Below the pieces are notes generated by a model. It was not told the DNA's origin, did no database searches, and saw nothing but the letters and a program-made list of their open reading frames with translations. Below are positions 11,065-21,347 of a stretch of DNA of 64,000 nt, in pieces; the first letter of the stretch is position 1, and every line of letters starts with the position of its first letter. Location of the stretch: NCBI RefSeq assembly GCF_019565455.1, contig NZ_CP067377.1, forward strand, positions 1,488,001 to 1,552,000, read 5' to 3'. Origin of the DNA: Flavobacterium oreochromis (lineage in GTDB: Bacteria; Bacteroidota; Bacteroidia; Flavobacteriales; Flavobacteriaceae). Both the position numbers and the translations under genes were made by a program.

Positions 11065-11962
11065 TACCATCTGCTTTAACTGACCATATTTCTATACTTT
11101 TTATCCCATCTATTTTTCCATTGTCTTGAACTCTTAATCCTTCTTGGTATTCTTCTTCGTTTGTATATCTATTTATTGAAACATATAAATCATCTGTTTT
11201 CTTTATCCATCTAGACATTGTTTTTGAATCTCCTGGTGGGTCAAAATCTACACCATTTATTTTTAACCCGTCTACAAATTTTTCCCATCCTGTATATCCT
11301 ACTTTTGATAAATTCACTGTACGATGATTATAAGTAAAATTACCCTTGTATTCTTTTAAAGGATGACGCTTAAAAACTGCATTATCATCTTCCTTAGTCA
11401 TATCATAGAAATAGGTTTTTGAACTCAAAATGGGATAAATATTAATTTGACCTATTTTGTCTAATGATTTGATCCACACACTTATTCCTAAATTGTCCCA
11501 AACATAAAACTTACTTATTGTTAAATCTACCTTATCCTCCTTGTACTCATCATATTTACCATATTTTTTAATTACTTCTTCTATGGAATTGTATTCTATA
11601 AGGTCTTGACTTGTATCATCTACTATCTCACCATTACTAGTTATCTTCTGCTTTGATAGTAAACAATAATTATTTGAGTAATGTTTATTAACTCTAATCA
11701 TTTTTTCCTTCCAAATATAATCTATTATTGTACCGCCTCCTAAAGAATCGGTAACAATTCTGTCGGGTTTGCCCGCAATTTTTACAAAATTAGCAATAGG
11801 TTCCCCTACATTTATTCTTTTTGTATTGTAATACAATAGGGTATCTTGAATACAAAAGCCTTGTTCAGGGCAATTATTACTTTTTTGTTTCGTATTTTGA
11901 CAACTCGCTAAATTTGACATAATAATTATTGTTATTATTAGTGTTACTACTTTATTTACCAT
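11057..11962 (-). CDS. Lipoprotein, candidate type VI immunity protein (paralogue 3, most divergent)
   Basis: This is a protein of about 301 residues starting MVNKVVTLIITIIIMSNLASC, a lipoprotein signal. I prefer this start over the one at 12004 because the upstream residues are lysine-rich and overlap the preceding gene. The N-terminal block PEQGFCIQDTLLYYN to IVTDSLGG matches the two downstream paralogues almost exactly, while the rest is clearly diverged but keeps FTYNHRTVNLSKVGYTGW and DPPGDSKTMSRW. The near-identical N-terminus beside a diverged C-terminus suggests recombination or gene conversion within the array. Confidence 0.6.
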   Translation of the reverse strand: MVNKVVTLIITIIIMSNLASCQNTKQKSNNCPEQGFCIQDTLLYYNTKRINVGEPIANFVKIAGKPDRIVTDSLGGGTIIDYIWKEKMIRVNKHYSNNYCLLSKQKITSNGEIVDDTSQDLIEYNSIEEVIKKYGKYDEYKEDKVDLTISKFYVWDNLGISVWIKSLDKIGQINIYPILSSKTYFYDMTKEDDNAVFKRHPLKEYKGNFTYNHRTVNLSKVGYTGWEKFVDGLKINGVDFDPPGDSKTMSRWIKKTDDLYVSINRYTNEEEYQEGLRVQDNGKIDGIKSIEIWSVKADGNE

Positions 11963-12281
11963 AACCGCTTTCTTTTTTCTTTTCATCATAAGCTTTTTTT
12001 CCATCGCCTGGGGTTATCTTGCTCAACCCCTGTTTTTTTCGCAATTCGTTTAATCTATTAAAACCGTTTTGCCAGCGCGTTTTCATATTGGCTATGGCAG
12101 ATTCTAAAACTTTATTTTCGTCTTTTGTTAATTCAAAATCTCTAATTAATTGAATTTCACGAGAAAGTTCAGAAATTTCTTGATAAGAATGTAAAAGACC
12201 GTATAAAACAATGCTGGCTTGATGAGCTAGTTTTACTCTACTCTTATTTTGTTGACACCAGTTTATAACCTCTTCATCCAT
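11952..12281 (-). CDS. Small helical protein between effector and immunity genes
   Basis: This is a 109-residue charged protein predicted to be mostly helical (NKSRVKLAHQASIVLYGLLHSYQEISELSREIQLIRDFELTKDE in parts, then a Lys-rich tail KKAYDEKKKESGYGK). I do not recognise a family. It begins 5 bp downstream of the Het-C-like effector and overlaps the start of the next lipoprotein gene, so it belongs to the effector operon. It may be a chaperone, a co-effector or a cognate immunity partner. The sequence gives no motif to choose between these. Confidence 0.55.
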   Translation of the reverse strand: MDEEVINWCQQNKSRVKLAHQASIVLYGLLHSYQEISELSREIQLIRDFELTKDENKVLESAIANMKTRWQNGFNRLNELRKKQGLSKITPGDGKKAYDEKKKESGYGK

Positions 12282-12285
12282 ATAA

Positions 12286-14993
12286 TCAGTATATATAGGG
12301 TGTAAAAAAAAGTTTTTCAGCTAATTTTCTTATCCCTGTTAAATCATTCTTCTCAAACAATGCGCCAACGGCATTTACGGCTTTAGCAGCAAGCGTTACG
12401 GCGAGGTGGTGCAAAGGTTGTATGCCGTTATCTTTTGCTAATTGTGTATGAGTGGGTCCATACGGGTTTACTTTCCAAGTACCGTTTTCTAATGCGGTAA
12501 TATCTTGTTCTAATTGTGTTTGAAGATCATCAATTAAATTGATAAGAAATAAAGTTAAAAAATGATTGCGGACATTGCGTATTACACTAATGTATTGTTT
12601 GATGAAATCAAAAATACCAAAAGCATTGGTAACATCTTTAAAAGAATAGCCTAATACCCTTTCTTTTACCATAAAATCTCTAAAATCAAGATATTTTAAA
12701 AAGGCTTCAGAATATGAATTATCGTTTGTTCCTTTATAGGCAGTATTTTTTTCTTTGGTGTCATTACTTTGAGCGTTTGTTACATCTTTTAGCATTTCGT
12801 ATATCCATGCATCCTTAAAAGTTCGCTCTCCTTCTTTAAGCCCTTCTTGTTCTTCTATATCAATAGAAAATGCTTTATTATTCATTTTTGGTGCAATACT
12901 CGCTATGGTGTCAAGCATTCCAAAACTACCTGTTTGTACCATGGCACATTCTGCTTGTGCATAATATAAGCCTTTATTGCTAGTTGTGTTACTACCTAGA
13001 GTTGTATAATAATCGGAAGCTTTTTTACCAGGATTTGTTTTAAGGTATTGTTTTACTGCGTTGCTATGTAAATCTGGATTAGTAATAGTGTTAAATTTTA
13101 TTTTGCTTCGATCTATGACACTATTTTTAATAAAGCTATTTGAACTACTATCTGCCTTATATTTTTTTAGTTCTTCTTGTGGTACTGTATGGGTAATATT
13201 GTCCCATGGAAACACTTCGGGGTCATACACTTTAATTACTGCCAGTTCACAAAAATTACTATGTGCATAAAAATCTTCTAAGATATGCAAAGCAGCCCCA
13301 AAATTGATACGTCCTTGTACCGTATTAGGGTTTGATTTGTTTAAAAAATTGATAAAACAATCGTAGGCACTTTCAAACGGTTCTGTGCTATTGCCACGTA
13401 TATAATTTTTAGTACCCGTAGCAGTGTTAACATTCCATTGTGCATCTATAGGGTCTTTTACAAAATCAGGATCTAGTTGATGATTAAGGTTGGGCGGAGG
13501 ACATTCCTTGCCCTTTTTCTTATTGGCTTCACAAATAAATTTAGGGTGCAAAGCAAGAGGATTGTCTATATGCTCTTGAGGTTTATACACCCCAAGTAAG
13601 TCGGTAGTTACCGCTGCAAAACTATTTCTAAAATCGGTTAAGTATTTCATATAGTTTTGAGGTCTTCCTTGAGCATTATCAGCTTTTACTTTTAATTTCC
13701 CAAACTCTTTGACTCCCATTAACTCTACGAGTGAGGTAACTCCTTCACGGCTTAGCTTTACAGGGGAGAGCGTGGTAGACTTCCAAACTAAATGAGCTTC
13801 CCAATTTTTTAATGAAAAGGTATAATCTACAGGGTAATTGTAGGTGCGCTCATCGGTATACGTTACTCTATTTTCGTCTAATATATTTTTTAAATCTTTT
13901 ATAACACTTTTGTCCTCTTTAGCATTGGTATATTGCGCTTTATACTCTTCACTTAGCATATCAAGAGCATTTGCCATAGGGCGAATAATCATTGGATCTA
14001 TAAACTGTGAAAAATCACGTAACCAGTTACCAAAATAAACTTGAGATCTATTTATATTTTCTTTTCCCGCAAAAAGTTTTAAGCCACTTAAAGCCCTATC
14101 TTCAATCGATTGATGCCCTAAGCCGTGCAAATCGTCTCCTAATCCTGCACCAAAAAACTCAAAACCTGCATATTTATTTGTATCGTCTTCTTGTGCTCTA
14201 GAATCAACATATTCGTTAAGCTTTTCGTGCAAATCGGTAAAATCCCATATTAATTTTTTTTCTTGCCCCTTGATGATAGCTGTTGCATAATGCTGGTCCT
14301 TGTTTTTAAAAGGATCTATGGCATATTTTTTATACTTTGTATTCATTTTAGAAGTATAAACTGCTCCTTCATCATTTTTTGCATCTCCTTTTGTACTCGA
14401 ATATTCGTTACGCAACAAATAATCTAGATGATGTCCAAATTCTTCTACTAAAGCAATCATTAGTAGCTTATGATAGCCTTTATTCTCTAAAGCCCCCTCA
14501 ATAAACCCTTGAGAAATGATGATGTGGTTTTTGTATTTAGGTTGCTCATTACCGCTATAATAGGCAGCACCAAAACCAGGAAGGTCAAGTGCTACTGTTA
14601 TCTTAGGATTTATATCTTCTTTTTATCACTCGCATTTTGATATAACTTTTCATAGGCTTTAAGAGGGATATCGGCACCAAAAATTTCTGCCATCCAAAAA
14701 CAAAACATTGCTTTACTATCTTTCTTGGCAAAGCTAAAGAGTTGTTCTAAAGCAAATCTACTTTCTAATTTGTATTCGCTCTCTTCAATTTTTAATTCAG
14801 GGGGAGAATATTTATCGTATTTTACCCCATCATCACCTGTCATTTGAACTTTTTTATTACTAGTTAAAGTAAGGTTTTCTTTCATAGATTCAATATTGAC
14901 CTGCTCAGAAATCTCACTAATATTACCTGCTCTTATAAGGTAATTTTCTTTTACTTTAATAGTAATTTTGCCTGCTTGTTTAAAAATGCCCAT
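12286..14993 (-). CDS. Type VI secretion effector with Het-C-like domain, one frameshift
   Basis: The joined protein has about 900 residues. The first 125 (MGIFKQAGKITIKVKENYLIRAG onward, with LTSNKKVQMTGDDGVKYD) look like a VgrG-docking region. After a frame change near 14620 comes a segment with VEEFGHHLDYLL, a possible zinc-binding helix. Then follows a Het-C-type region with GLGHQSIEDRALSGLKLF and ALHILEDFYAHSNFCELA, the phospholipase-like His/Asp motifs of HET-C-related toxins. The gene begins 3 bp after vgrG, so it is almost certainly delivered by that spike. The target is inferred to be membrane lipid or another cell-envelope component. The frameshift lies in a short T run and may be an error. 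Confidence 0.72.
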
Positions 14994-14995
14994 CT

Positions 14996-16906
14996 TTAAA
15001 ATAAATTTGTTTTTTCTGCACTATTATTTTGAATGGTTTTTCCACTTTTAAGCGTCATGCTTTCTTTCTCGCTAAAAACATCAATTTTTTCAGCGAGTGT
15101 ATTACTGCTTTTAGAGTTTCTATATATTTCATTTTCAGAAATCTCTTTTCTTTCGTTTGAAGTTTCTAAAATCTCTCCAGTCGCTGTTTGCTTTATATTA
15201 TTTCCTGCACTTTGAGTTATATCATTTATAGCTGAATTAGTCATGTTTTTTCCTGCGCTAATAGAAACATTTTTACCTGCGGTTATCGAGACATTGTCTC
15301 CTGCATTTACAGTAAAATTCTTTGGTGCATTTACATTGATATTTCCTTGCCCGTCCATTGTCCAAGTATTGCCGCTTGGGTCTTCTATAAAAACGGAACC
15401 TTGGGCATCGTTTAGGATTATTTTTGTGCCAGATCGGGTATGAATGACTTTTTGATCATTTCCTGGGGTATGGTACCCACTGGTTTCGCTTCCGTTGTAA
15501 TGAGTCCCTAATACAAACGGTTTTTCGGCATTGCCGTTTTCAAATCCTACAAGGACTTCTTCGCCTATTTCAGGGATGAAATGAAAGCCTTTGCCAGCTC
15601 CTGAGTGGGGTTGTATCAAGCGAATCCACGGGGTTTTTTGATTCTTTTTTTCTTGCCAAGGAAATTGTACGCGTACTCTACCCATTCCCATAGGGTCGTT
15701 GTTATCTACTACGCGTGCGGTTTGTTCTTCGCAGTTAGAATGGATGTTGTCGTCAAAATAAGGTGGGGTCCACATATCAGGGATTCCTACAAATTCGTTG
15801 TAATAATCCTTTCCGTTATGAAAATGATTGATTTCTATGATGCGGTAGGTTTCCATGGGTCTGTCGTTAATGTCAATCAGCTTGGTTAGAACGCCTTGTT
15901 TGAGTTCGGGATCTTTGCTTTTGCCTTTTACGATCATCAGGTTTTCTCTGTGTTCTTTTTGTTTTCGTACGGCCTCTTGTAGTTCTCTGTCTGTTTTATT
16001 ATTAATACCCGTTGAGTTGTAGTGTTTATTGGGTTTTTTATGAAATACGTCTTTTGAGGCGTTTATTGCGGTTACTTGGTAGGGGTTGAATTTGTTTTGT
16101 AATTGAGCTGAGGCGCTATCTCTTTGTAGGGTGCTGCCTGATTCTACATCGTAGGAGGTGTAGGTAAATTGCTGGGGTTTTACAGATATTTCAAAGGATG
16201 CGTGTACTAGGTCTGCGCCTTCTTCTAGTTGGATGATTTTAGGGCCTACTTTGTTGCCTAATACTAGGCTTTGTCCGTTGTAATAGAGGTATTCGCCATA
16301 GCGTATGGCCAGTTGTTTTAAAAATTGGTAATCTGTTTGATTGTATTGTACGGTGTAGGGCAACACGTGTTGGGTGTTGTTATTTTGGGTAATGAGGTTG
16401 AGTGTCTTGGGGTAATCTGTTGCTATTTGTTGGGCTATTTCTCCTAGGGTTTTGTTTTCAAAGCTTTGGGATTCAAGGCCTTGTTCTAGCATAATCGTTG
16501 GGGCGTGTCCTGTTATGTAAAGTCTGCCGTAACCGTCTTTTTTTAAGAGGTTTAGGTGGGTTATAATTCCTGTAAAGGTTTGTTTTATTTCCCCAAATCG
16601 GTGTAGGTGGATCTGTAGGGTTTTGCCTAGATAGCTTTTAGAATTTTCCATGATGTACGCCTCTTCGTTGTCTAGAGAATCAGCACGGGTATCTAGGGTA
16701 AAGCTGTCGTGGTCGTTAGTCTTTTGATGGAATGCTAGGTTAAAATGGGATTTTTCTAAAAAGTCTTTGCCTTCTATACTTAGGGTGCAGTACACTAAGA
16801 AATCAGATTTGTCTGTTAGGTAGTCTTTAAAGGTGCGTAATTTAGCGTATTTGGCTAGGTCATCTGGGTGGTTGAGCCTTCCATAATCACTGTTGTAGTT
16901 TTCCAT
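14996..16906 (-). CDS. vgrG: Type VI secretion VgrG spike protein
   Basis: This is a 636-residue protein. The N-terminal gp27-like part (RTFKDYLTDKSDFLVYCTLSIEGKDF, later FLKQLAIRYGEYLYYNG) is followed by a gp5-type OB fold (RVQFPWQEKKNQKTPWIRL, IPEIGEEVLVGFENGN). After that comes a repetitive beta-helix needle (NAGDNVSITAGKNVSISAGKN). The C-terminus ends in a polar tail. It is the first gene of the effector-immunity operon. No other type VI structural genes are in the window, so this is an orphan vgrG island. The coding sequence is visibly richer in G and C than its neighbours between about 15.5 and 16.8 kb. Confidence 0.93.
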   Translation of the reverse strand: MENYNSDYGRLNHPDDLAKYAKLRTFKDYLTDKSDFLVYCTLSIEGKDFLEKSHFNLAFHQKTNDHDSFTLDTRADSLDNEEAYIMENSKSYLGKTLQIHLHRFGEIKQTFTGIITHLNLLKKDGYGRLYITGHAPTIMLEQGLESQSFENKTLGEIAQQIATDYPKTLNLITQNNNTQHVLPYTVQYNQTDYQFLKQLAIRYGEYLYYNGQSLVLGNKVGPKIIQLEEGADLVHASFEISVKPQQFTYTSYDVESGSTLQRDSASAQLQNKFNPYQVTAINASKDVFHKKPNKHYNSTGINNKTDRELQEAVRKQKEHRENLMIVKGKSKDPELKQGVLTKLIDINDRPMETYRIIEINHFHNGKDYYNEFVGIPDMWTPPYFDDNIHSNCEEQTARVVDNNDPMGMGRVRVQFPWQEKKNQKTPWIRLIQPHSGAGKGFHFIPEIGEEVLVGFENGNAEKPFVLGTHYNGSETSGYHTPGNDQKVIHTRSGTKIILNDAQGSVFIEDPSGNTWTMDGQGNINVNAPKNFTVNAGDNVSITAGKNVSISAGKNMTNSAINDITQSAGNNIKQTATGEILETSNERKEISENEIYRNSKSSNTLAEKIDVFSEKESMTLKSGKTIQNNSAEKTNLF

Positions 16907-17299
16907 AGTTTGTTTATTTTTTTAGTTCTTGTTTTTTTATTTAAAAATAGCGGTTATTATAACACAACGCATTGTTTTATTTTACGATGGCTTAAAAATA
17001 CAATATTTTGTATTAAAACCAAGATTAGTTAATGGCTTTGTTTGGGGTTTTAATAAAATTAATTCAAAACGTTAAACCTCGTATATAGGTGTTGGAAATT
17101 TATTATTGTTAAAAGGGCTTTGAATCGAAAAAAAACACTCCATTTTTTGTCTTCAATGGAGTAAAACTAGAACTACGGGAAAAATTGCGGTTCATATTCC
17201 TCTTTTGGCTCTTTTGTTCTGCATTGCAAAGTCTGTTGCCTAATTTGGGTTCAGTCTATTGATGGGGCAATGTTTTTGTATGCTTACTGAATTTTTTTG

Positions 17300-17500
17300 T
17301 GTGGAATTTTTTTTCACAAAAAAAAACTACACAAAGTTGTGTGGAAAAAAAATTTTCAAAAAAACTACACAACTTTGTGCGGAAAAAATATTTTTTAAAA
17401 AAACTACACAAAGTTGTGTGGAAAAAAAATTTTAAAAAAACTACACAACTTTGTGCGGAAAAAATATTTTAAAAAAAATCCACACAGATTATACGGAGTG
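17300..17500. repeat. Alternating tandem repeat of about 38-40 bp units
   Basis: Four to five units of the form ACTACACAAAGTTGTGTGG or ACTACACAACTTTGTGCGG are separated by runs of A and T. The two versions alternate, giving a higher period of about 77 bp. Each core is itself palindromic (ACACAA-AG-TTGTGT), so the transcript or single strand could fold into a row of short hairpins. The last unit (TCCACACAGATTATACGG) is degenerate. It is not a CRISPR: the spacers are low-complexity A/T runs, not unique sequence. Confidence 0.8.
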
Positions 17501-17652
17501 TTAATCTATTTAATTATAAAGATTGTGTCTTGTATTTTCTAAGAGGGGGATTATGGAAAGGGATAGGAAAATAATGTGAGCTCCTGCTTTTCTTGTTTGT
17601 GTTTTTGTTTTTAAAATGAGGGCTAAGGGGTTGACAAGAGTTGATTTAAAAA

Positions 17653-17783
17653 AAGTGTGTCCCAAAAGTAAAAAACCAACACACAGTTTGTCTCTCCAAC
17701 GGAAAGAGGAGTTTTATAAACAGTATTATGTGATTTTTATCTCTCAATAGGATTGTTTGTAGTCTTTTGGGACACACTTTAAC
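17653..17783. repeat. Long inverted-repeat intergenic element, copy 1
   Basis: The arms AAGTGTGTCCCAAAAG and CTTTTGGGACACACTTT bracket about 95 bp that include a CTCTCCAACGGAAAGAGGAG sub-hairpin. Related elements lie at 27771-27903 and 30962-31153. All sit just after stop codons, so they may be MITE-like repeats that double as terminators. Confidence 0.7.
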
Positions 17784-17835
17784 TTATACGCTTTGTGGAA
17801 TGATGCGTTCTTTACAAAGCTTTTTACTTTTAAAA

Positions 17836-19109
17836 TTATATTGTTTTTAAATATGCTGTGTATTCTTTTTCAATGCGTTCTTGATGAGTAGGGTGTGCAA
17901 TTTTTACCATTTCAGCGACACGCTGTTTGAGTGTTTTGCCATATAAATCAGCTATTCCATTTTCTGTAATAATATATTGAACATGGGAACGGGTAGTTAC
18001 CACACCAGCACCTTGTTTTAAGAAAGGAACAATTCGGCTTTCACCTTTTTTGGTAATAGAAGGTAGAGCAATAATTGCTTTTCCTCCTTCACTAAGAGAA
18101 GCTCCGCGAATAAAATCCATTTGTCCTCCTACTCCTGAATACATTTTCATTCCTATAGAATCAGCGCAGACTTGTCCTGTAAGATCTACCTCAATAGCAG
18201 AATTAATAGCAACCATTCTTTTGTTTTTTCGTATTCGAGCAGTATCGTTTACAAATGAAGATTCTTTCATTTCAATAAAAGGATTATCATTTACGAAATC
18301 ATATAGTCGCTGTGAACCTATTAAAAAAGTAGCTAATGCCCGCCCTTGTAATATTCCTTTGTAATTACAGTTAATAATATCTTTTTCAATAAGATCAATT
18401 ACTCCATCGCTAAACATTTCAGTGTGTAGTCCTAAATCCTTATGATTTGTGAGTTTTGATAGTACAGCATTTGGGATTGAGCCAATCCCCATTTGTAAGG
18501 TACTTTTATTTTCGATTAAACTGGCTACATAGCTTCCAATTTTTTCTTCCTCTAGAGAAATAGGAGCTACTTCATGACTAAAAATAGGCTGATTTACCTC
18601 AACCATATAATCAATTTCGGTTTCATGTAGGATGCCATCGCCAAAAGTTCTTGGCATTTGAGGGTTTACTTGAGCAATAACCGTTTTTGCATTTTCTATA
18701 GCTGCTAAAGTAGCTTCTACAGAAGTGCCTAATGAGCAATAACCATGTTTGTCTGGGGGTGATACATGAATAAAAACAACATCTAGTAAAACTACTTTTT
18801 TGCGGAATAGATTAGGTAACTCACTTAAAAAAACGGGAGTATAAGAACCATTTCCTTCCTTTAAAGTATGGCGTACATTAGCACCTATAAAAAGGAATTA
18901 ACATGAAAACTTCCTGCAAGAGCAGGATCCGCATATGGTGCATCTCCTTCAGTATGTAAATGACAGATTTCTACATTTTTTAATTCAGAGGCTCTTTCAG
19001 ATAAAGCCTTTGTTAGTATGCTTGGTGCTGCAGCTGCAGCTTGTATATAAACTCGATCACCAGATTTAACGATTTTTACAGCTGCTGCTGCTGATACATA
19101 TTTACTCAT
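17836..19109 (-). CDS. Acetyl-CoA hydrolase/transferase family protein, one frameshift
   Basis: This CoA-transferase-fold enzyme hydrolyses acetyl-CoA or moves CoA between acetate and another acyl group. The N-terminus reads MSKYVSAAAAVKIVKSGDRVYIQ. The middle, in the shifted frame, includes VVLLDVVFIHVSPPDKHGYCSLGTS. The C-terminal part contains GVGGQMDFIRGASLSEGGKAI and a final TENGIADLYGKTLKQR, all family hallmarks. The joined length of about 424 residues is usual. The frame changes near 18885-18895 at an A run and is probably an error. It is divergent from map. The stop is followed by the inverted-repeat element. Confidence 0.87.
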
Positions 19110-19230
19110 AACCTAAAATTTTAGACCAAATCTAGTTATTTAATAAGGATCGTAATATGATAAATCTCATGCTTAAAATTAGATCGTTTATTAAACTATT
19201 ATTGTATTTTTGCAGACTTACTTTGAAGAA

Positions 19231-20055
19231 ATGAGTAAAATAATATTAAAAACAAGAGAAGAGATAGAATTAATGCGAGAAAGTGCTTTAATTGTATCCA
19301 AAACGTTAGGAATGTTAGCTTCAGAAATTAAACCTGGAGTGAGTACTTTATATTTAGATAAATTAGCAGAAACTTTTATTCGTGATCATGGAGCCACTCC
19401 TGCTTTCTTAGGAATGTATGGATTTCCTAATTCACTTTGTATGAGTCCTAATTCACAAGTAGTTCATGGTATCCCAACAGATAAACCGTTAGAAGAAGGA
19501 GATATTATTTCGGTAGATTGCGGGGCTTTAAAAAATGGTTTTTATGGAGATCATGCTTATACTTTTGAAGTAGGAGAGGTTTCCTTAGCAACCAAAATGT
19601 TGTTAAAGACTACTAAAGAATCTCTTTATGTAGGAATTCGTGAGCTAAAAGCAGGTAATCGTACAGAGGATGTGGGACATGCTATTCAAAAATATTGTGA
19701 AAGCCATGGTTATGGAGTCGTTCGTGAATTAGTGGGGCATGGAATAGGACAAACCATGCACGAAGCTCCTGAAATGCCTAATTATGGTAAAAAAGGACGC
19801 GGTAAATTATTACAAGAAGGAATGGTACTGGCCATAGAACCTATGATTAATATGGGAACTAAAAATATTAAACAGCATAAAGATGGTTGGACTATCACAA
19901 CTGCTGATGGTAAACCTTCTGCTCACTTTGAACATGATGTAGCTATAATAGATGGTAAACCTGAATTACTTTCTACCTTTGCTTATATTTATAAAGCATT
20001 AGGTATTACCAGTAATGAGGAAGATGAATTTAGACAACAACCTTTTACCGTTTAA
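19231..20055 (+). CDS. map: Type I methionine aminopeptidase
   Basis: Removes the initiator methionine from nascent proteins in the cytosol. The metal ligands are visible in order: the aspartates in SVDCGALKNGFYGDHAYTF, the histidine in VGHGIGQTMHEAPEMP, and the glutamates in AIEPMINMG and FEHDVAII. The length is 274 residues from the ATG at 19231. A TATTTTTG promoter box lies at 19205-19212, so the ORF start at 19210 would lie on the promoter and I reject it. The C-terminal tail after the last ligand is a little longer than in E. coli. Confidence 0.95.
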   Translation: MSKIILKTREEIELMRESALIVSKTLGMLASEIKPGVSTLYLDKLAETFIRDHGATPAFLGMYGFPNSLCMSPNSQVVHGIPTDKPLEEGDIISVDCGALKNGFYGDHAYTFEVGEVSLATKMLLKTTKESLYVGIRELKAGNRTEDVGHAIQKYCESHGYGVVRELVGHGIGQTMHEAPEMPNYGKKGRGKLLQEGMVLAIEPMINMGTKNIKQHKDGWTITTADGKPSAHFEHDVAIIDGKPELLSTFAYIYKALGITSNEEDEFRQQPFTV

Positions 20056-20474
20056 TAACATACAGTTACTCAAAGCAAATACTACCCTTTACAAAAATCA
20101 AGTGAAGTGATCTGAGCTATTATGTAATTGTTTGTATAAAAAAAATAAACCTTAATTCTTTGCAATAAAATAATGAAAAGGATTTTTTTTTTTTTTTTTG
20201 AATTTATAGTATAACGTTTATTAGTGAACAATAATTACCTACTGATCATTAGATTAGATGGAATAGAAGGGAGGATTTAGTGCCTAAAAGAAAGTAAGTA
20301 ACTCAACTTAAATCATTGAAAGTTTTACATCTTATGATATTTGAAAACTTAACTGGTTTAAGATTTAACTCAATACATTCATTAGGATCAATTGATTTTA
20401 AAATATAAATAAAAAGATTTATAAATAAGGTTCTACGAAACTTTGAGTTTTTTGTGAATCTTTACGAGCTAGAA
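20056..20474. other. Intergenic region without recognisable gene
   Basis: About 420 bp of AT-rich sequence containing a run of 17 T at about 20184-20200. No ORF with a credible start and no clear hairpin-plus-T-run terminator was found. It presumably carries the promoter of the methyltransferase gene. I see no operator-like repeat. Confidence 0.4.
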
Positions 20475-21245
20475 ATGAAAAAAATATTCAAATTCTTTTT
20501 AAATGTAGTGCCAAGGCCTATTCTTATACGAGTTAGTATTGTTATTCGCCCAATCTTGGCATTTTTACTACGTGGAACTAAATTTACGGATCCTATTGAT
20601 GGAAAAAGTTTTAGAATGTTTCTTCCGTACGGTTATGGAAATCAAAGAAACAATGTGCTTTCACCTAGTACACTTTCTTTAGAAAGACATCGTTTATTAT
20701 GGCTATATCTACAAAATGAAACTGATTTTTTTACGGCCAGAGAAAAAAAGAAAGTATTGCATTTTGCTCCTGAGCAAGAGTTTTATAAACGCTTTAAAAA
20801 ACAAGCAAATATAGAATATACAACTACCGATTTATTTTCACCGTTGGCTGATGTAAAAGCAGATATTTGTAACCTCCCTTTTGAAGATAATTCGTATGAT
20901 ATTATTTTTTGCAATCATGTATTAGAGCATATTCCAGATGATACAAAAGCCATGCAAGAATTGTATCGTGTTTTGAAGCCCGGCGGAATGGGCATTTTTC
21001 AGATTCCGCAAGATTATTCGCGTCAAACAACTTTTGCAGATGATACGATAACAGATCCTAAAGAACGTGCAAAAATATTCGGACAATATGATCATGTGCG
21101 CGTATATGGATTAGATTATTTTGATAAATTAAGAAGTATAGGATTTCTTGTTAAAGAAATAGATTATACTAAAAAATTAGGAAATCCATTAGTTGAAAAA
21201 TATTGTTTGGCAAAAGGAGAAATTATTCCCGTTTGTTTTAAATAA
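20475..21245 (+). CDS. Class I SAM-dependent methyltransferase
   Basis: This is a 256-residue protein from the ATG at 20475 (MKKIFKFFLNVVPRPI). A basic, hydrophobic N-terminal segment precedes a Rossmann methyltransferase: KVLHFAPEQEFYKRF as the first glycine-poor motif, TTDLF after the second strand, then DNSYDIIFCNHVLEHIPDD and LYRVLKPGGMGIFQIP. The substrate is unknown. It is monocistronic, followed by a strong terminator at 21271. The alternative start at 20454 adds seven residues and lacks support. Confidence 0.85.
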   Translation: MKKIFKFFLNVVPRPILIRVSIVIRPILAFLLRGTKFTDPIDGKSFRMFLPYGYGNQRNNVLSPSTLSLERHRLLWLYLQNETDFFTAREKKKVLHFAPEQEFYKRFKKQANIEYTTTDLFSPLADVKADICNLPFEDNSYDIIFCNHVLEHIPDDTKAMQELYRVLKPGGMGIFQIPQDYSRQTTFADDTITDPKERAKIFGQYDHVRVYGLDYFDKLRSIGFLVKEIDYTKKLGNPLVEKYCLAKGEIIPVCFK

Positions 21246-21270
21246 AAAGGATATAGCTAAATAACTAAGA

Positions 21271-21309
21271 AGAGGAACCTGATTAAATTAAAAGAGGTTC
21301 CTCTTTTTT
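21271..21309 (+). terminator. Rho-independent terminator after the methyltransferase gene
   Basis: The arms AGAGGAACCT and AGGTTCCTCT enclose about 16 nt and are followed by TTTTTT. The stem is perfect over 10 bp. Confidence 0.9.
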
Positions 21310-21347
21310 ATAGGATAATAGTAATAATTCTAAATAAGTAAAAAAAA

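Larger units (their letters stand above)
16907..17835. other. Intergenic region with two repeat systems
   Basis: About 930 bp upstream of vgrG and downstream of the acetyl-CoA hydrolase gene. No gene is seen. It holds an alternating tandem repeat (about 17300-17500) and a long inverted-repeat element (17653-17783), each listed separately. The vgrG promoter should lie just upstream of 16906 on the minus strand. I did not identify a clear TAnnTTTG box there. Confidence 0.6.

Noticed and set aside
17300..17500. CRISPR array
   Set aside because: The spacing sequences are A/T runs and repeats are alternating palindromes; there are no unique spacers and no cas genes.
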